NCBI RefSeq assembly: GCF_938020365.1
Contig: NZ_CALIIB010000048.1
Location: forward strand, 1 to 5,715
Source of the DNA: an uncultured Streptococcus sp.
Lineage (GTDB): Bacteria; Bacillota; Bacilli; Lactobacillales; Streptococcaceae
DNA: 5,715 nt
Direction of reading: 5' to 3'
A program made the position numbers and the translations under genes. The notes under the pieces are model-generated. The model was not told the origin of the DNA. It did not search any database and worked only from the letters and a program-made list of their open reading frames with translations. This document shows positions 1 through 5,408 of this stretch, piece by piece (positions within the stretch are counted from its first letter, which is position 1; the number at the start of each line of letters is the position of its first letter).

Positions 1-569
1 AAGGTCAATACTTCTACGAAGTGGATTTGAACGGCAATACTACAGGTAAAGATGGGCAAGCCCTTCTCGACCAACTTCGTGCTAATGGCACTCGCAGTTA
101 CCAAGCTACTGTCAAGGTCTATGGTGCTAAAGATGGAAAACCAGATTTGACAAATCTTATCGCGACTCGTCAAGTAACGATTCAGCTTCGTGGAAAAGAA
201 ATGGCTACAATACCATCTCAAGAAGGTCAAATGAATATGAAACCTTCTACAACACCATCTCAAGAAGGTGAGATGAATAAGAAGCCTTCTGCAACACCAT
301 CTCAAGAAGGTCAGATGAATAAGAAGCCTTCTGCAACAGATTCTATGAGTACAACTGAGGGTACGAAGGAAGTAGATCATCGCATGACTGATGTGAAGGG
401 GGAACACCCAACTTCTAAGCCGATGGCAGATACGATGAAAAAAAATGATAAGGCTACGTTACCCACAACTGGTGAAGCTCAAACAGCTACAGCAACTATT
501 GGTTTCTTTGGGCTAGCTTTGGCAGGAATTCTTAGCCTTCTAGGTTTGAAAGCGAAACAAGAAGATTAA
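1..569 (+). CDS. pavB: C-terminal part of PavB-like SSURE-repeat surface adhesin, LPXTG-anchored (5' truncated)
   Basis: The gene enters from outside the window; its frame is open from base 3 (188 visible codons), so the GTG at 21 is an internal Val and not a start. The first ~60 residues (motifs GQYFYEVDLNGN, QALLDQLRANGT, TVKVYG, KDGKPDLTNL) match, from memory, the end of the streptococcal surface repeat (SSURE) of pneumococcal PavB/PfbB, a fibronectin- and plasminogen-binding adhesin. Then comes a low-complexity stalk with three 14-residue repeats and 9 Met in about 86 residues, the sortase motif LPTTG, a hydrophobic span and a KAKQED tail. The protein is therefore covalently wall-attached. 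It lies just before rr08/hk08; in pneumococcus TCS08 sits next to pavB and is reported to regulate it. Family assignment is strong; the number of SSURE repeats cannot be seen. Confidence 0.88.
   Translation, partial: GQYFYEVDLNGNTTGKDGQALLDQLRANGTRSYQATVKVYGAKDGKPDLTNLIATRQVTIQLRGKEMATIPSQEGQMNMKPSTTPSQEGEMNKKPSATPSQEGQMNKKPSATDSMSTTEGTKEVDHRMTDVKGEHPTSKPMADTMKKNDKATLPTTGEAQTATATIGFFGLALAGILSLLGLKAKQED
213..338 (+). repeat. Three tandem 42-bp repeats in the adhesin stalk
   Basis: The units are 213-254, 255-296 and 297-338. They are in frame and each encodes 14 residues of the form P-S-Q-E-G-x-M-N-x-K-P-S-x-T. Units 2 and 3 are almost identical in DNA, differing at one base near 270, while unit 1 is more diverged. 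This suggests the latest duplication was unit 2/3. Copy number is likely to vary between strains by slippage or recombination, changing stalk length. Each unit places a Met at the same position. Confidence 0.93.
459..566 (+). other. Sortase cell-wall sorting signal (LPTTG)
   Basis: Codons 459-473 encode LPTTG. A short polar linker, a hydrophobic stretch of about 20 residues (IGFFGLALAGILSLLGL core) and a charged tail ending KAKQED follow. This is the standard order for sortase A cleavage between Thr and Gly and attachment to peptidoglycan. Confidence 0.95.
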
Positions 570-580
570 GGTTCAAATCA

Positions 581-610
581 TTTAAAAATTACTAAAAATA
601 GTGTTATACT
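581..610 (+). promoter_or_regulatory. Probable extended -10 promoter for rr08-hk08, inside the terminator stem
   Basis: TGTTATACT at 602-610 reads as an extended -10 (TG, one base, TATACT at 605-610). A weak -35, TTTAAA, lies at 581-586 with an 18-base spacer. Initiation would fall near 617, giving a leader of about 33 bases before the rr08 start. The extended -10 is seen directly; use as a promoter is inferred. Confidence 0.55.
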
Positions 611-634
611 AAAGCCAGTATAACACTGTTTTTA
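600..634 (+). terminator. Rho-independent terminator of the adhesin gene
   Basis: AGTGTTATAC (600-609) pairs perfectly with GTATAACACT (618-627) around an 8-base loop, followed by GTTTTTA. The run of A at 594-598 can pair with the T run, so the hairpin may extend and could also stop antisense transcription. The stem is A+T-rich, so efficiency may be moderate. It also overlaps a promoter-like sequence, so an operator role for the inverted repeat is an alternative. Confidence 0.75.
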
Positions 635-649
635 TCAGGAGATTGGCAA

Positions 650-1348
650 ATGGGAAAGACAATTTTACTCGTTGATGATGAGATGGATATTCTAGATATC
701 CAAAAGCGCTATCTTGTGCAGGCTGGCTATCAAGTTTTAGTGGCTCGAGATGGCATGGAGGGATTAGATCTTTTTAAAAAGAAATCTGTTGACCTGATCA
801 TCACAGATATCATGATGCCAAATATGGACGGTTATGACTTTATCAGTGAGGTTCAGTCTATCGCACCTGATCAACCTTTTCTCTTTACAACGGCTAAGAC
901 CAGCGAGCAGGATAAGATTTATGGCTTGAGCTTGGGGGCGGATGACTTTATCTCTAAGCCTTTCAGTCCGCGCGAGCTGGTTCTAAGAGTCAATAATATC
1001 TTGCGTCGTATTCAGCGTGGGGACGAGACAGAACAAATTGAGCTCGGTGATTTGGTGATGAATCATGTGGTTCATGAGGTTCGCATCGGGAAGCATTTTT
1101 TGGAATTAACAGTGAAGTCCTTTGAACTGCTCTGGATTTTAGCTAGCAATCCTGAGAGAGTTTTTTCAAAGACGGAGCTTTACGAGAAGGTGTGGCAGGA
1201 AGACTATGTAGATGACACCAATACCCTTAATGTTCATATCCATGCACTCAGACAAGAATTGACCAAGTATGCCAGTTCAGACACTCCTGCCATCAAAACT
1301 GTCTGGGGTCTGGGGTATAAAATGGAAAGGCCACGAGGTATAAAATGA
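650..1348 (+). CDS. rr08: OmpR/PhoB-family response regulator of the TCS08 (SaeR-like) system
   Basis: A 232-residue protein of normal OmpR-family length. Receiver domain, about residues 3-120: acidic pair D9-D10, phospho-acceptor D53 in ITDIMMPNMDG, conserved T81, and K103 in SKPF. The C-terminal half (about 128-227) is a winged-helix DNA-binding domain with LTVKSFELLW, the recognition region NTLNVHIHALRQEL, and VWGLGYKME at the end. AGGAG at 637-641, eight bases upstream, supports the ATG at 650. It follows the pavB-like gene and overlaps the kinase gene by 4 bp. In pneumococcus the equivalent RR08 acts on pavB and other surface genes, and the family resembles S. aureus SaeR. The family is certain; the rr08 name rests on gene context and recalled similarity. 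Confidence 0.9.
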   Translation: MGKTILLVDDEMDILDIQKRYLVQAGYQVLVARDGMEGLDLFKKKSVDLIITDIMMPNMDGYDFISEVQSIAPDQPFLFTTAKTSEQDKIYGLSLGADDFISKPFSPRELVLRVNNILRRIQRGDETEQIELGDLVMNHVVHEVRIGKHFLELTVKSFELLWILASNPERVFSKTELYEKVWQEDYVDDTNTLNVHIHALRQELTKYASSDTPAIKTVWGLGYKMERPRGIK

Positions 1349-2379
1349 AATTAAAAAGTTATATTCTAGTAGGATATCTGATTTCTAGTCTATTAACCAT
1401 TTTGCTCGTGTTCTGGGCAGTTCAGCGAATGTTGATCGTGAAAAGTGAGATTGATTTTCTAGTTGGAATGACCTTAATTGCTAGTTTTATTGGAGCAGCA
1501 GTCAGTCTCATTCTTTTATCGCCAGTATTTTCTTCTCTTCGGCATTTGAAAAAACAAGCCCAGGATATAGCCAGCAAGGATTTTGGAACAGAGATTGAAG
1601 CCAAAGGGCCTATTGAATTTCAGGAGTTGGGTCAGGCTTTTAATGATATGTCTCATAATTTGCAAGAAACGTTTGCATCACTTGATGAAAGTGAGCGCGA
1701 AAAGGGAATGATGATTGCCCAGCTTTCTCACGATATTAAAACTCCCATCACCTCTATTCAGGCGACTGTGGAGGGTATTTTGGATGGAGTGATCAAGGAA
1801 GAGGAGCAGATTCATTATTTAACAACCATTAGTCGTCAGACAGAGCGTTTAAATAAACTAGTGGAAGAATTGGATGTTTTGACTCTTAATGCCCAGCCTC
1901 GATCAGAATCAGATGGAGAAGCCGAAATAGTCTTTCTAGACCAGCTATTGATTGAGGCCATGAGTGAATTTCAACTATTAATTGAGCAGGAGGAGCGAGA
2001 CATCTACATTCAAGTGTCTCCTGAGTCAGCGAAAATTAAGAGCCATTATGACAAACTTTCCCGTATCTTGGTCAACTTGCTAAATAATGCTTTTAAGTAT
2101 TCAGACCCAGGAACTAAAATTGAGGTTACGGCTCAATTAACTGAGCAAGTCTTGACAATCAGTGTGAAAGATGAAGGACAGGGCATTGCTCCCGAGGATT
2201 TGGATAAGATTTTTAAACGCCTCTACCGTGTGGAAACTTCACGTAATATGAAGACAGGTGGCCATGGTCTAGGCCTTGCGATTGCGCGTGAGTTGGCTCA
2301 TCAGCTGGGTGGAGAAATTACGGTCGAAAGCCAGTGTGGCCTAGGAAGCACCTTTACATTTGCTCTCAACTTAACATAA
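1345..2379 (+). CDS. hk08: Intramembrane-type sensor histidine kinase of the TCS08 (SaeS-like) system
   Basis: The 344-residue kinase starts at an ATGA overlap with rr08, with GAGG at 1335-1338, so the two are translationally coupled. Two membrane helices lie at about residues 6-26 and 38-58, joined by only about 11 residues. There is no room for an extracellular sensor domain, which is typical of intramembrane-sensing kinases such as SaeS. A HAMP-like linker follows (about 60-112). HisKA phospho-acceptor H129 lies in QLSHDIKTPI. The ATPase domain has an N box (N244, N247-N248), G1 DEGQG (276-280) and G2 GGHGLGLA (from 305). All key residues are present, so it should be active and phosphorylate the upstream regulator. 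The stimulus cannot be read from the sequence; envelope stress or a membrane partner is possible. Confidence 0.9.
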   Translation: MKLKSYILVGYLISSLLTILLVFWAVQRMLIVKSEIDFLVGMTLIASFIGAAVSLILLSPVFSSLRHLKKQAQDIASKDFGTEIEAKGPIEFQELGQAFNDMSHNLQETFASLDESEREKGMMIAQLSHDIKTPITSIQATVEGILDGVIKEEEQIHYLTTISRQTERLNKLVEELDVLTLNAQPRSESDGEAEIVFLDQLLIEAMSEFQLLIEQEERDIYIQVSPESAKIKSHYDKLSRILVNLLNNAFKYSDPGTKIEVTAQLTEQVLTISVKDEGQGIAPEDLDKIFKRLYRVETSRNMKTGGHGLGLAIARELAHQLGGEITVESQCGLGSTFTFALNLT

Positions 2380-2454
2380 ATCCTCAGTAAGTAGTGAACG
2401 CTTTTAACTCATGGTGTAGAAAAGATAAAATCAAATTCAAGTTTTTCCAAATCT

Positions 2455-2485
2455 ATCCCCCTATTTTTAGGGGGATTTTTATTTT
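2455..2485 (+). terminator. Rho-independent terminator after hk08
   Basis: ATCCCCCTA (2455-2463) pairs perfectly with TAGGGGGAT (2468-2476) around a TTTT loop, and TTTTATTTT follows. Five consecutive G-C pairs plus a T tract make this the strongest terminator in the window. It separates the two-component genes from the redox genes. The rest of the 2380-2454 gap holds no gene or clear motif that I could find. Confidence 0.92.
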
Positions 2486-2490
2486 ATACT
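2485..2490 (+). promoter_or_regulatory. Candidate -10 element for the ccdA-lipoprotein-etrx1-msrAB operon
   Basis: TATACT at 2485-2490 directly follows the terminator T tract and lies about 31 bases before the ccdA start. No good -35 is found 16-18 bases upstream, where the terminator hairpin sits, and there is no TG extension. A promoter is expected here because the terminator would otherwise isolate ccdA. The element is weak or needs an activator. Confidence 0.4.
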
Positions 2491-2521
2491 ATAGTCAGAA
2501 AATGATCGAGAGGTTTTTGAA

Positions 2522-3232
2522 ATGGCTACAAGTTTTTTGTTCTTTATTTCAGTTTTTCTGGCAGGGATTCTTTCCTTTTTCTCCCCTTGTATCTTACCGC
2601 TTATGCCGGTTTATGTAGGAATCTTATTAGATGAAGACCAGCCGAGGACGTTCAAGTTTCTAGGACGAGAGGTTTCTTGGTATGGGATGGTCAAAACACT
2701 CTGCTTTATAGCGGGATTGTCGACTGTATTTTTAGTCTTGGGCTACGGTGCTGGTGCTTTAGGGCAAGTCCTATATGCCCCTTGGTTTCGCTATCTTTTG
2801 GGTGGAATTGTCATACTATTGGGAATCCACCAAACGGGCGTCATCAATATCCAGCAACTGCAAAAGCAAAAAAGCATCCAGTTTAAACAGAATAGTAAAC
2901 GGAGTGACTTGCTTAATGCCTTTATTTTAGGGATTACTTTTAGCTTTGGTTGGACACCCTGTGTAGGGCCTGTTCTGAGTTCTGTTTTAGCAATTGCTGC
3001 TTCTGGGGGAGATGGCGCTCTTCAGGGAGGCTTGCTTATGTTGGTTTATACACTCGGATTAGCCCTTCCTTTTCTAGCAATGGCTTTAGCTTCTGGCTGG
3101 GTATTACAGCGCTTTGCAAAACTCAAACCTTATATGGGAACGCTTAAGAAAATCGGCGGAGTTCTCATCATTCTTATGGGAATTCTACTTATGCTCGGAA
3201 ATCTAAACGCTTTAGCATCGCTATTTGGATAA
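2522..3232 (+). CDS. ccdA: CcdA-type membrane thiol-disulfide electron transporter
   Basis: A 236-residue polytopic protein with about six membrane helices (roughly 5-35, 58-80, 90-108, 133-160, 168-192, 208-228). The redox pair of the CcdA/DsbD family is present as C23 in FSPCILPLMP and C147 in GWTPCVGP, each beside Pro in a helix of the two symmetric halves. A Gln/Lys-rich loop at about 111-128 joins the halves. It should take electrons from cytoplasmic thioredoxin and pass them across the membrane to Etrx1, encoded two genes downstream. GAGAGG at 2508-2513 supports the ATG at 2522. In pneumococcus CcdA1 is paired with Etrx1 in the same way. C61 is an extra cysteine without obvious role. 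Confidence 0.92.
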   Translation: MATSFLFFISVFLAGILSFFSPCILPLMPVYVGILLDEDQPRTFKFLGREVSWYGMVKTLCFIAGLSTVFLVLGYGAGALGQVLYAPWFRYLLGGIVILLGIHQTGVINIQQLQKQKSIQFKQNSKRSDLLNAFILGITFSFGWTPCVGPVLSSVLAIAASGGDGALQGGLLMLVYTLGLALPFLAMALASGWVLQRFAKLKPYMGTLKKIGGVLIILMGILLMLGNLNALASLFG

Positions 3233-3259
3233 ATATTATATAATTAAAGGAGAACTATC

Positions 3260-3580
3260 ATGAAAAAAATTGCTACTCTTACAATGGCTACTCTTAGTAT
3301 CTTTGCCTTAGCTGCTTGCTCCAGTCAAAAGTCAAATTCAGATATGAAAAAGACGGACGACAGCAGCATGATGAAGAAAGACGATATGAAAAAAGATGAC
3401 ATGAAGAAGGATAATATGAAAGACTCTAGCATGTCTGATGACAAGATGAAAAAGGATGACATGAAGGACTCTTCTATGATGTCCGACAGTAAGTCTGACA
3501 TGAAAGATGATATGAAATCAAGTGATTCAAGCATGAAGGATGACACGAAAGATTCGTCTGAAATGTCATCTGATAAATAA
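3260..3580 (+). CDS. Small Met/Lys/Asp/Ser-rich lipoprotein with pentapeptide repeats, unknown function
   Basis: A 106-residue protein with a good ribosome site (AGGAGA, 3248-3253). A lipoprotein signal peptide (MKK, hydrophobic core, lipobox LAAC) predicts lipidation at C20 and an extracytoplasmic location. By my count the mature 87 residues hold 15 Met, 20 Lys, 23 Asp and 22 Ser, plus six other polar or charged residues and the lipid Cys. There are no aromatic residues and no hydrophobic ones except Met, so it should be disordered and near neutral overall. Met 38, 43, 48, 53, 58, 63, 68 and 73 are exactly five apart, mostly in M-K-K-D-D type units. It sits 27 bp after ccdA and before etrx1 and msrAB, and I recognise no named family. 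The context suggests a sacrificial methionine oxidant sink recycled by MsrAB. Alternatives are metal binding by Met or a simple charged spacer. Confidence 0.85.
   Translation: MKKIATLTMATLSIFALAACSSQKSNSDMKKTDDSSMMKKDDMKKDDMKKDNMKDSSMSDDKMKKDDMKDSSMMSDSKSDMKDDMKSSDSSMKDDTKDSSEMSSDK
3371..3490 (+). repeat. Eight degenerate tandem 15-bp units coding Met-led pentapeptides
   Basis: Residues 38-77 of the small lipoprotein divide into eight five-residue units, each starting with Met: MKKDD, MKKDD, MKKDN, MKDSS, MSDDK, MKKDD, MKDSS, MMSDS. At DNA level these are A-rich 15-bp units of the type ATGAARAARGAYGAY. Synonymous differences between units (AAA/AAG, GAC/GAT) show they are not very recent copies. 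Expansion or contraction by slippage would keep the frame and change Met number. Confidence 0.9.
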
Positions 3581-3596
3581 AATTATCAATAAGGCT

Positions 3597-3622
3597 GGAA
3601 GTCGTCAATTTTGTCGGCTTTC
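3597..3622 (+). promoter_or_regulatory. Intergenic RNA hairpin between the lipoprotein gene and etrx1
   Basis: GGAAGTCGTC (3597-3606) can pair with GTCGGCTTTC (3613-3622) around the loop AATTTT: nine of ten positions pair, two as G-U, with one T-T mismatch. No T tract follows, so it is not a normal terminator. It could stabilise the 3' end of the upstream message, be a processing site, or act as an attenuator. Pairing was found by eye; no energy was computed. Confidence 0.45.
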
Positions 3623-3638
3623 TCCTTGTTTGGAGAGG
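3619..3638 (+). promoter_or_regulatory. Possible hairpin covering the etrx1 ribosome-binding site
   Basis: TTTCTCC (3619-3625) can pair with GGAGAGG (3632-3638) around TTGTTT, with five Watson-Crick pairs and two G-U. The right arm contains the only Shine-Dalgarno-like sequence before the etrx1 ATG at 3649. It shares bases 3619-3622 with the hairpin just upstream, so the two cannot both form fully. Regulation is inferred. Confidence 0.35.
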
Positions 3639-3648
3639 AAAGAATACT

Positions 3649-4212
3649 ATGAGAAAACTGTCTCTATTAACCGCAGGTCTGCTTTGTGTAGGATTATTGG
3701 GAGCTTGCTCAAATCAGCAAATGAATTCGGAAGTTTCTAAAAATGATAAAAGTTCTATGACTAGCAAGTCAAATTCTAACCAAGCTACAAAAATGGCTAA
3801 GGACTTTGCTTTGCAAGGAGTGGACGGCAAGACCTACAAGCTGTCTGATTTCAAAGGCAAGAAAGTCTATCTAAAGTTTTGGGCTTCTTGGTGCTCTATC
3901 TGTCTATCCACACTTGGAGATACCAATGATTTGGCTAAGGAGCAGTCTGGAAAAGATTATGTTGTCCTGTCGGTAGTGTCTCCGACTTTTAACGGAGAAA
4001 AGTCTGCTGATGATTTCAAGGAATGGTACAAGTCTTTGGATTACAAGAACATGCCAGTTCTCATGGATACTAAGGGAGAATTACTGAAAGAATACGGTAT
4101 TCGCTCTTATCCATCTGCTCTCTTTATCAATAGTGACGGCTCACTTGCTAAAACTCATGTGGGCTACATAAGCAAGGAAGATATTGAAAAAACACTAAAG
4201 GAGATCAAGTAG
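3649..4212 (+). CDS. etrx1: Etrx1-like extracellular thioredoxin-fold lipoprotein
   Basis: A 187-residue protein. The signal peptide ends in lipobox LLGAC with lipidation at C20. A Ser/Asn/Lys linker to about residue 46 includes Met 25 and 37, with Met 49 just after it. The TlpA/ResA-type thioredoxin fold follows: DFALQGVDGKTYKLSDFKGKK strand region, active site WASWCSIC with C82 and C85, and a cis-Pro at P155 in RSYPSALF. CSIC in place of the classic CGPC or CPPC is, from memory, the motif of pneumococcal Etrx lipoproteins. It should accept electrons from CcdA and reduce MsrAB at the outer face of the membrane. msrAB begins 15 bp after its stop, so they are surely co-transcribed. Start at 3649 fits the GAGAGG at 3633-3638. 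Confidence 0.92.
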   Translation: MRKLSLLTAGLLCVGLLGACSNQQMNSEVSKNDKSSMTSKSNSNQATKMAKDFALQGVDGKTYKLSDFKGKKVYLKFWASWCSICLSTLGDTNDLAKEQSGKDYVVLSVVSPTFNGEKSADDFKEWYKSLDYKNMPVLMDTKGELLKEYGIRSYPSALFINSDGSLAKTHVGYISKEDIEKTLKEIK

Positions 4213-4227
4213 AAAGGAGTAAAGAAA

Positions 4228-5349
4228 ATGGAAGGTAAATGGAAGATTTTTCTGGTTTTAATTGGTTTGCTTTTCTGTTTTGGCCTATTTTTCCTAATCA
4301 AGGGTTCCGTGTCTATTAGCTCATCTCAGGCTAATATTGAGCAAATCAAGAAAGCCTCAATGAGCAAGACAGAAACTGTATCCCAACGAAAGAAAGAAGA
4401 CGTCAAGGAAGAAGATAAGCGGGAGATCTATCTGGCTGGCGGCTGTTTCTGGGGAGTAGAAGAGTATTTCTCTAGAGTACCAGGTGTCATTGATGCGGAG
4501 TCTGGCTATGCAAATGGTAAGAGCGACACGACCAAATATGAATTAGTTTCCCAAACTGGCCATGCTGAGACGGTAAAAATTACCTACAACGTTAAAAAGA
4601 TATCTCTCAAAGAAATCTTACTTCATTATTTCCGCATCATTGATCCTACTTCCAAAAACAAGCAGGGAAATGATCAGGGCACCCAGTATCGGACAGGCGT
4701 CTATTATAAGGACGAAGCGGATTTAGATACTATCAATCGAGTCTTTGATGAGATTGCTAAGAAATATGATAAGCCTTTGGCTGTTGAAAAAGAAGCTCTG
4801 AAAAACTTTGTCAAAGCAGAAGATTATCATCAGGACTACCTGAAGAAGAATCCTAATGGGTATTGCCATATTGATGTCAATCAAGCTGCTTACCCTGTTA
4901 TCGAAGCTAATCGCTATCCTAAGCCTAGCGATGAAGAGATTAAAGCCAAACTCTCGCCAGAAGAATACGCAGTTACGCAAAATAATGACACAGAGCGGGC
5001 CTTTTCTAACCGCTATTGGGATAAGTTTGATGCTGGTATCTATGTGGATGTGGTGACAGGAGAACCTCTCTTTTCATCAAAGGATAAATTTGACTCAGGC
5101 TGCGGTTGGCCAAGTTTTACCCGTCCTATCAGTCCAGATGTTGCGACTTACAAAGAAGACAAGAGTTTCAACATGACACGGACGGAAGTTCGTAGCCGAG
5201 TTGGAAATTCCCATCTGGGTCATGTTTTCACAGACGGTCCTAAGGACAAGGGCGGCTTGCGCTATTGCATCAATAGTCTGTCAATTAAGTTCATTCCAAA
5301 AGCTGAGATGGAGGAGAAGGGCTACGGTTATCTTTTGGATTATGTTTAA
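4228..5349 (+). CDS. msrAB: Membrane-anchored bifunctional methionine sulfoxide reductase MsrAB
   Basis: A 373-residue fusion. An uncleaved-looking N-terminal helix (about 7-25) with no lipobox is followed by a charged linker to about residue 64, placing the enzyme outside the cell. The MsrA domain (about 65-225) has nucleophile C73 in GGCFWGVE and resolving C213 in GYCHID, for Met-S-sulfoxide. The MsrB domain (about 238-370) has catalytic C347 in LRYCINS and probable resolving C292 in SGCGWPSF, for Met-R-sulfoxide. The only other Cys is C17 in the anchor, so the zinc CXXC pairs of many MsrB enzymes are absent. AGGAG at 4215-4219 sets the start. It is the end user of the CcdA-Etrx1 electron path, repairing oxidised surface proteins. 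The pneumococcal surface MsrAB encoded after etrx1 is the closest match I recall. Confidence 0.95.
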   Translation: MEGKWKIFLVLIGLLFCFGLFFLIKGSVSISSSQANIEQIKKASMSKTETVSQRKKEDVKEEDKREIYLAGGCFWGVEEYFSRVPGVIDAESGYANGKSDTTKYELVSQTGHAETVKITYNVKKISLKEILLHYFRIIDPTSKNKQGNDQGTQYRTGVYYKDEADLDTINRVFDEIAKKYDKPLAVEKEALKNFVKAEDYHQDYLKKNPNGYCHIDVNQAAYPVIEANRYPKPSDEEIKAKLSPEEYAVTQNNDTERAFSNRYWDKFDAGIYVDVVTGEPLFSSKDKFDSGCGWPSFTRPISPDVATYKEDKSFNMTRTEVRSRVGNSHLGHVFTDGPKDKGGLRYCINSLSIKFIPKAEMEEKGYGYLLDYV

Positions 5350-5369
5350 GAGCATTTTGATTGGAAATT

Positions 5370-5378
5370 TGCTATAAT
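5370..5378 (+). promoter_or_regulatory. Extended -10 promoter for the second response regulator gene
   Basis: TGCTATAAT at 5370-5378 is a perfect extended -10 (TG, one base, TATAAT). No clear -35 is seen at normal spacing, which extended -10 promoters do not strictly need. Initiation near 5385 would give a leader of about 24 bases. I see no convincing terminator between msrAB and this element, so read-through from the redox operon may add to expression. Confidence 0.65.
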
Positions 5379-5393
5379 AAATCCAGTATAAAT

Positions 5394-5399
5394 AAGGAG
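5394..5399 (+). promoter_or_regulatory. Ribosome-binding site selecting a GTG start
   Basis: AAGGAG lies nine bases before GTG at 5409. The next in-frame ATG at 5421 would be 21 bases away, too far, so GTG is preferred. The TTG at 5407 is in another frame. Confidence 0.75.
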
Positions 5400-5408
5400 T
5401 TGAATCTT

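Noticed and set aside
21..23. GTG at 21 as the start of a 182-residue gene
   Set aside because: The frame is open back to base 3 with residues GQYFYE that belong to the SSURE repeat, and no ribosome site precedes it. The gene begins upstream of the window.
1422..1604. 60-residue minus-strand frame inside hk08
   Set aside because: It is a shadow of a well-supported kinase gene, with no ribosome site or family features.
2394..2618. 74-residue open frame across the hk08-ccdA gap
   Set aside because: It runs through the terminator hairpin and overlaps the start of ccdA in another frame, has no good ribosome site, and shows no recognisable protein features.
3239..3244. Perfect TATAAT just before the lipoprotein gene as a promoter
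   Set aside because: Transcription would start at about 3251, inside the ribosome site (3248-3253), and no -35 or TG extension is present. A+T-rich spacer is a simpler explanation, though an internal promoter cannot be fully excluded.
3325..3546. 73-residue open frame on the minus strand opposite the Met-rich lipoprotein gene
   Set aside because: It mirrors the low-complexity repeat (Ser/Phe/Met-rich by complementarity), has no ribosome site of its own that I can see, and the + strand gene has a clear signal peptide and Shine-Dalgarno.
4723..5056. Overlapping frames within msrAB (minus 4723-4980, plus 4856-5056)
   Set aside because: Both lie wholly within a conserved two-domain enzyme and have no independent start signals.
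5350..5372. Terminator between msrAB and the second response regulator
   Set aside because: Only a four-base AGCA/TGCT pairing (around 5351-5373) could be found, with mismatches inside and no T tract. Not enough to call.
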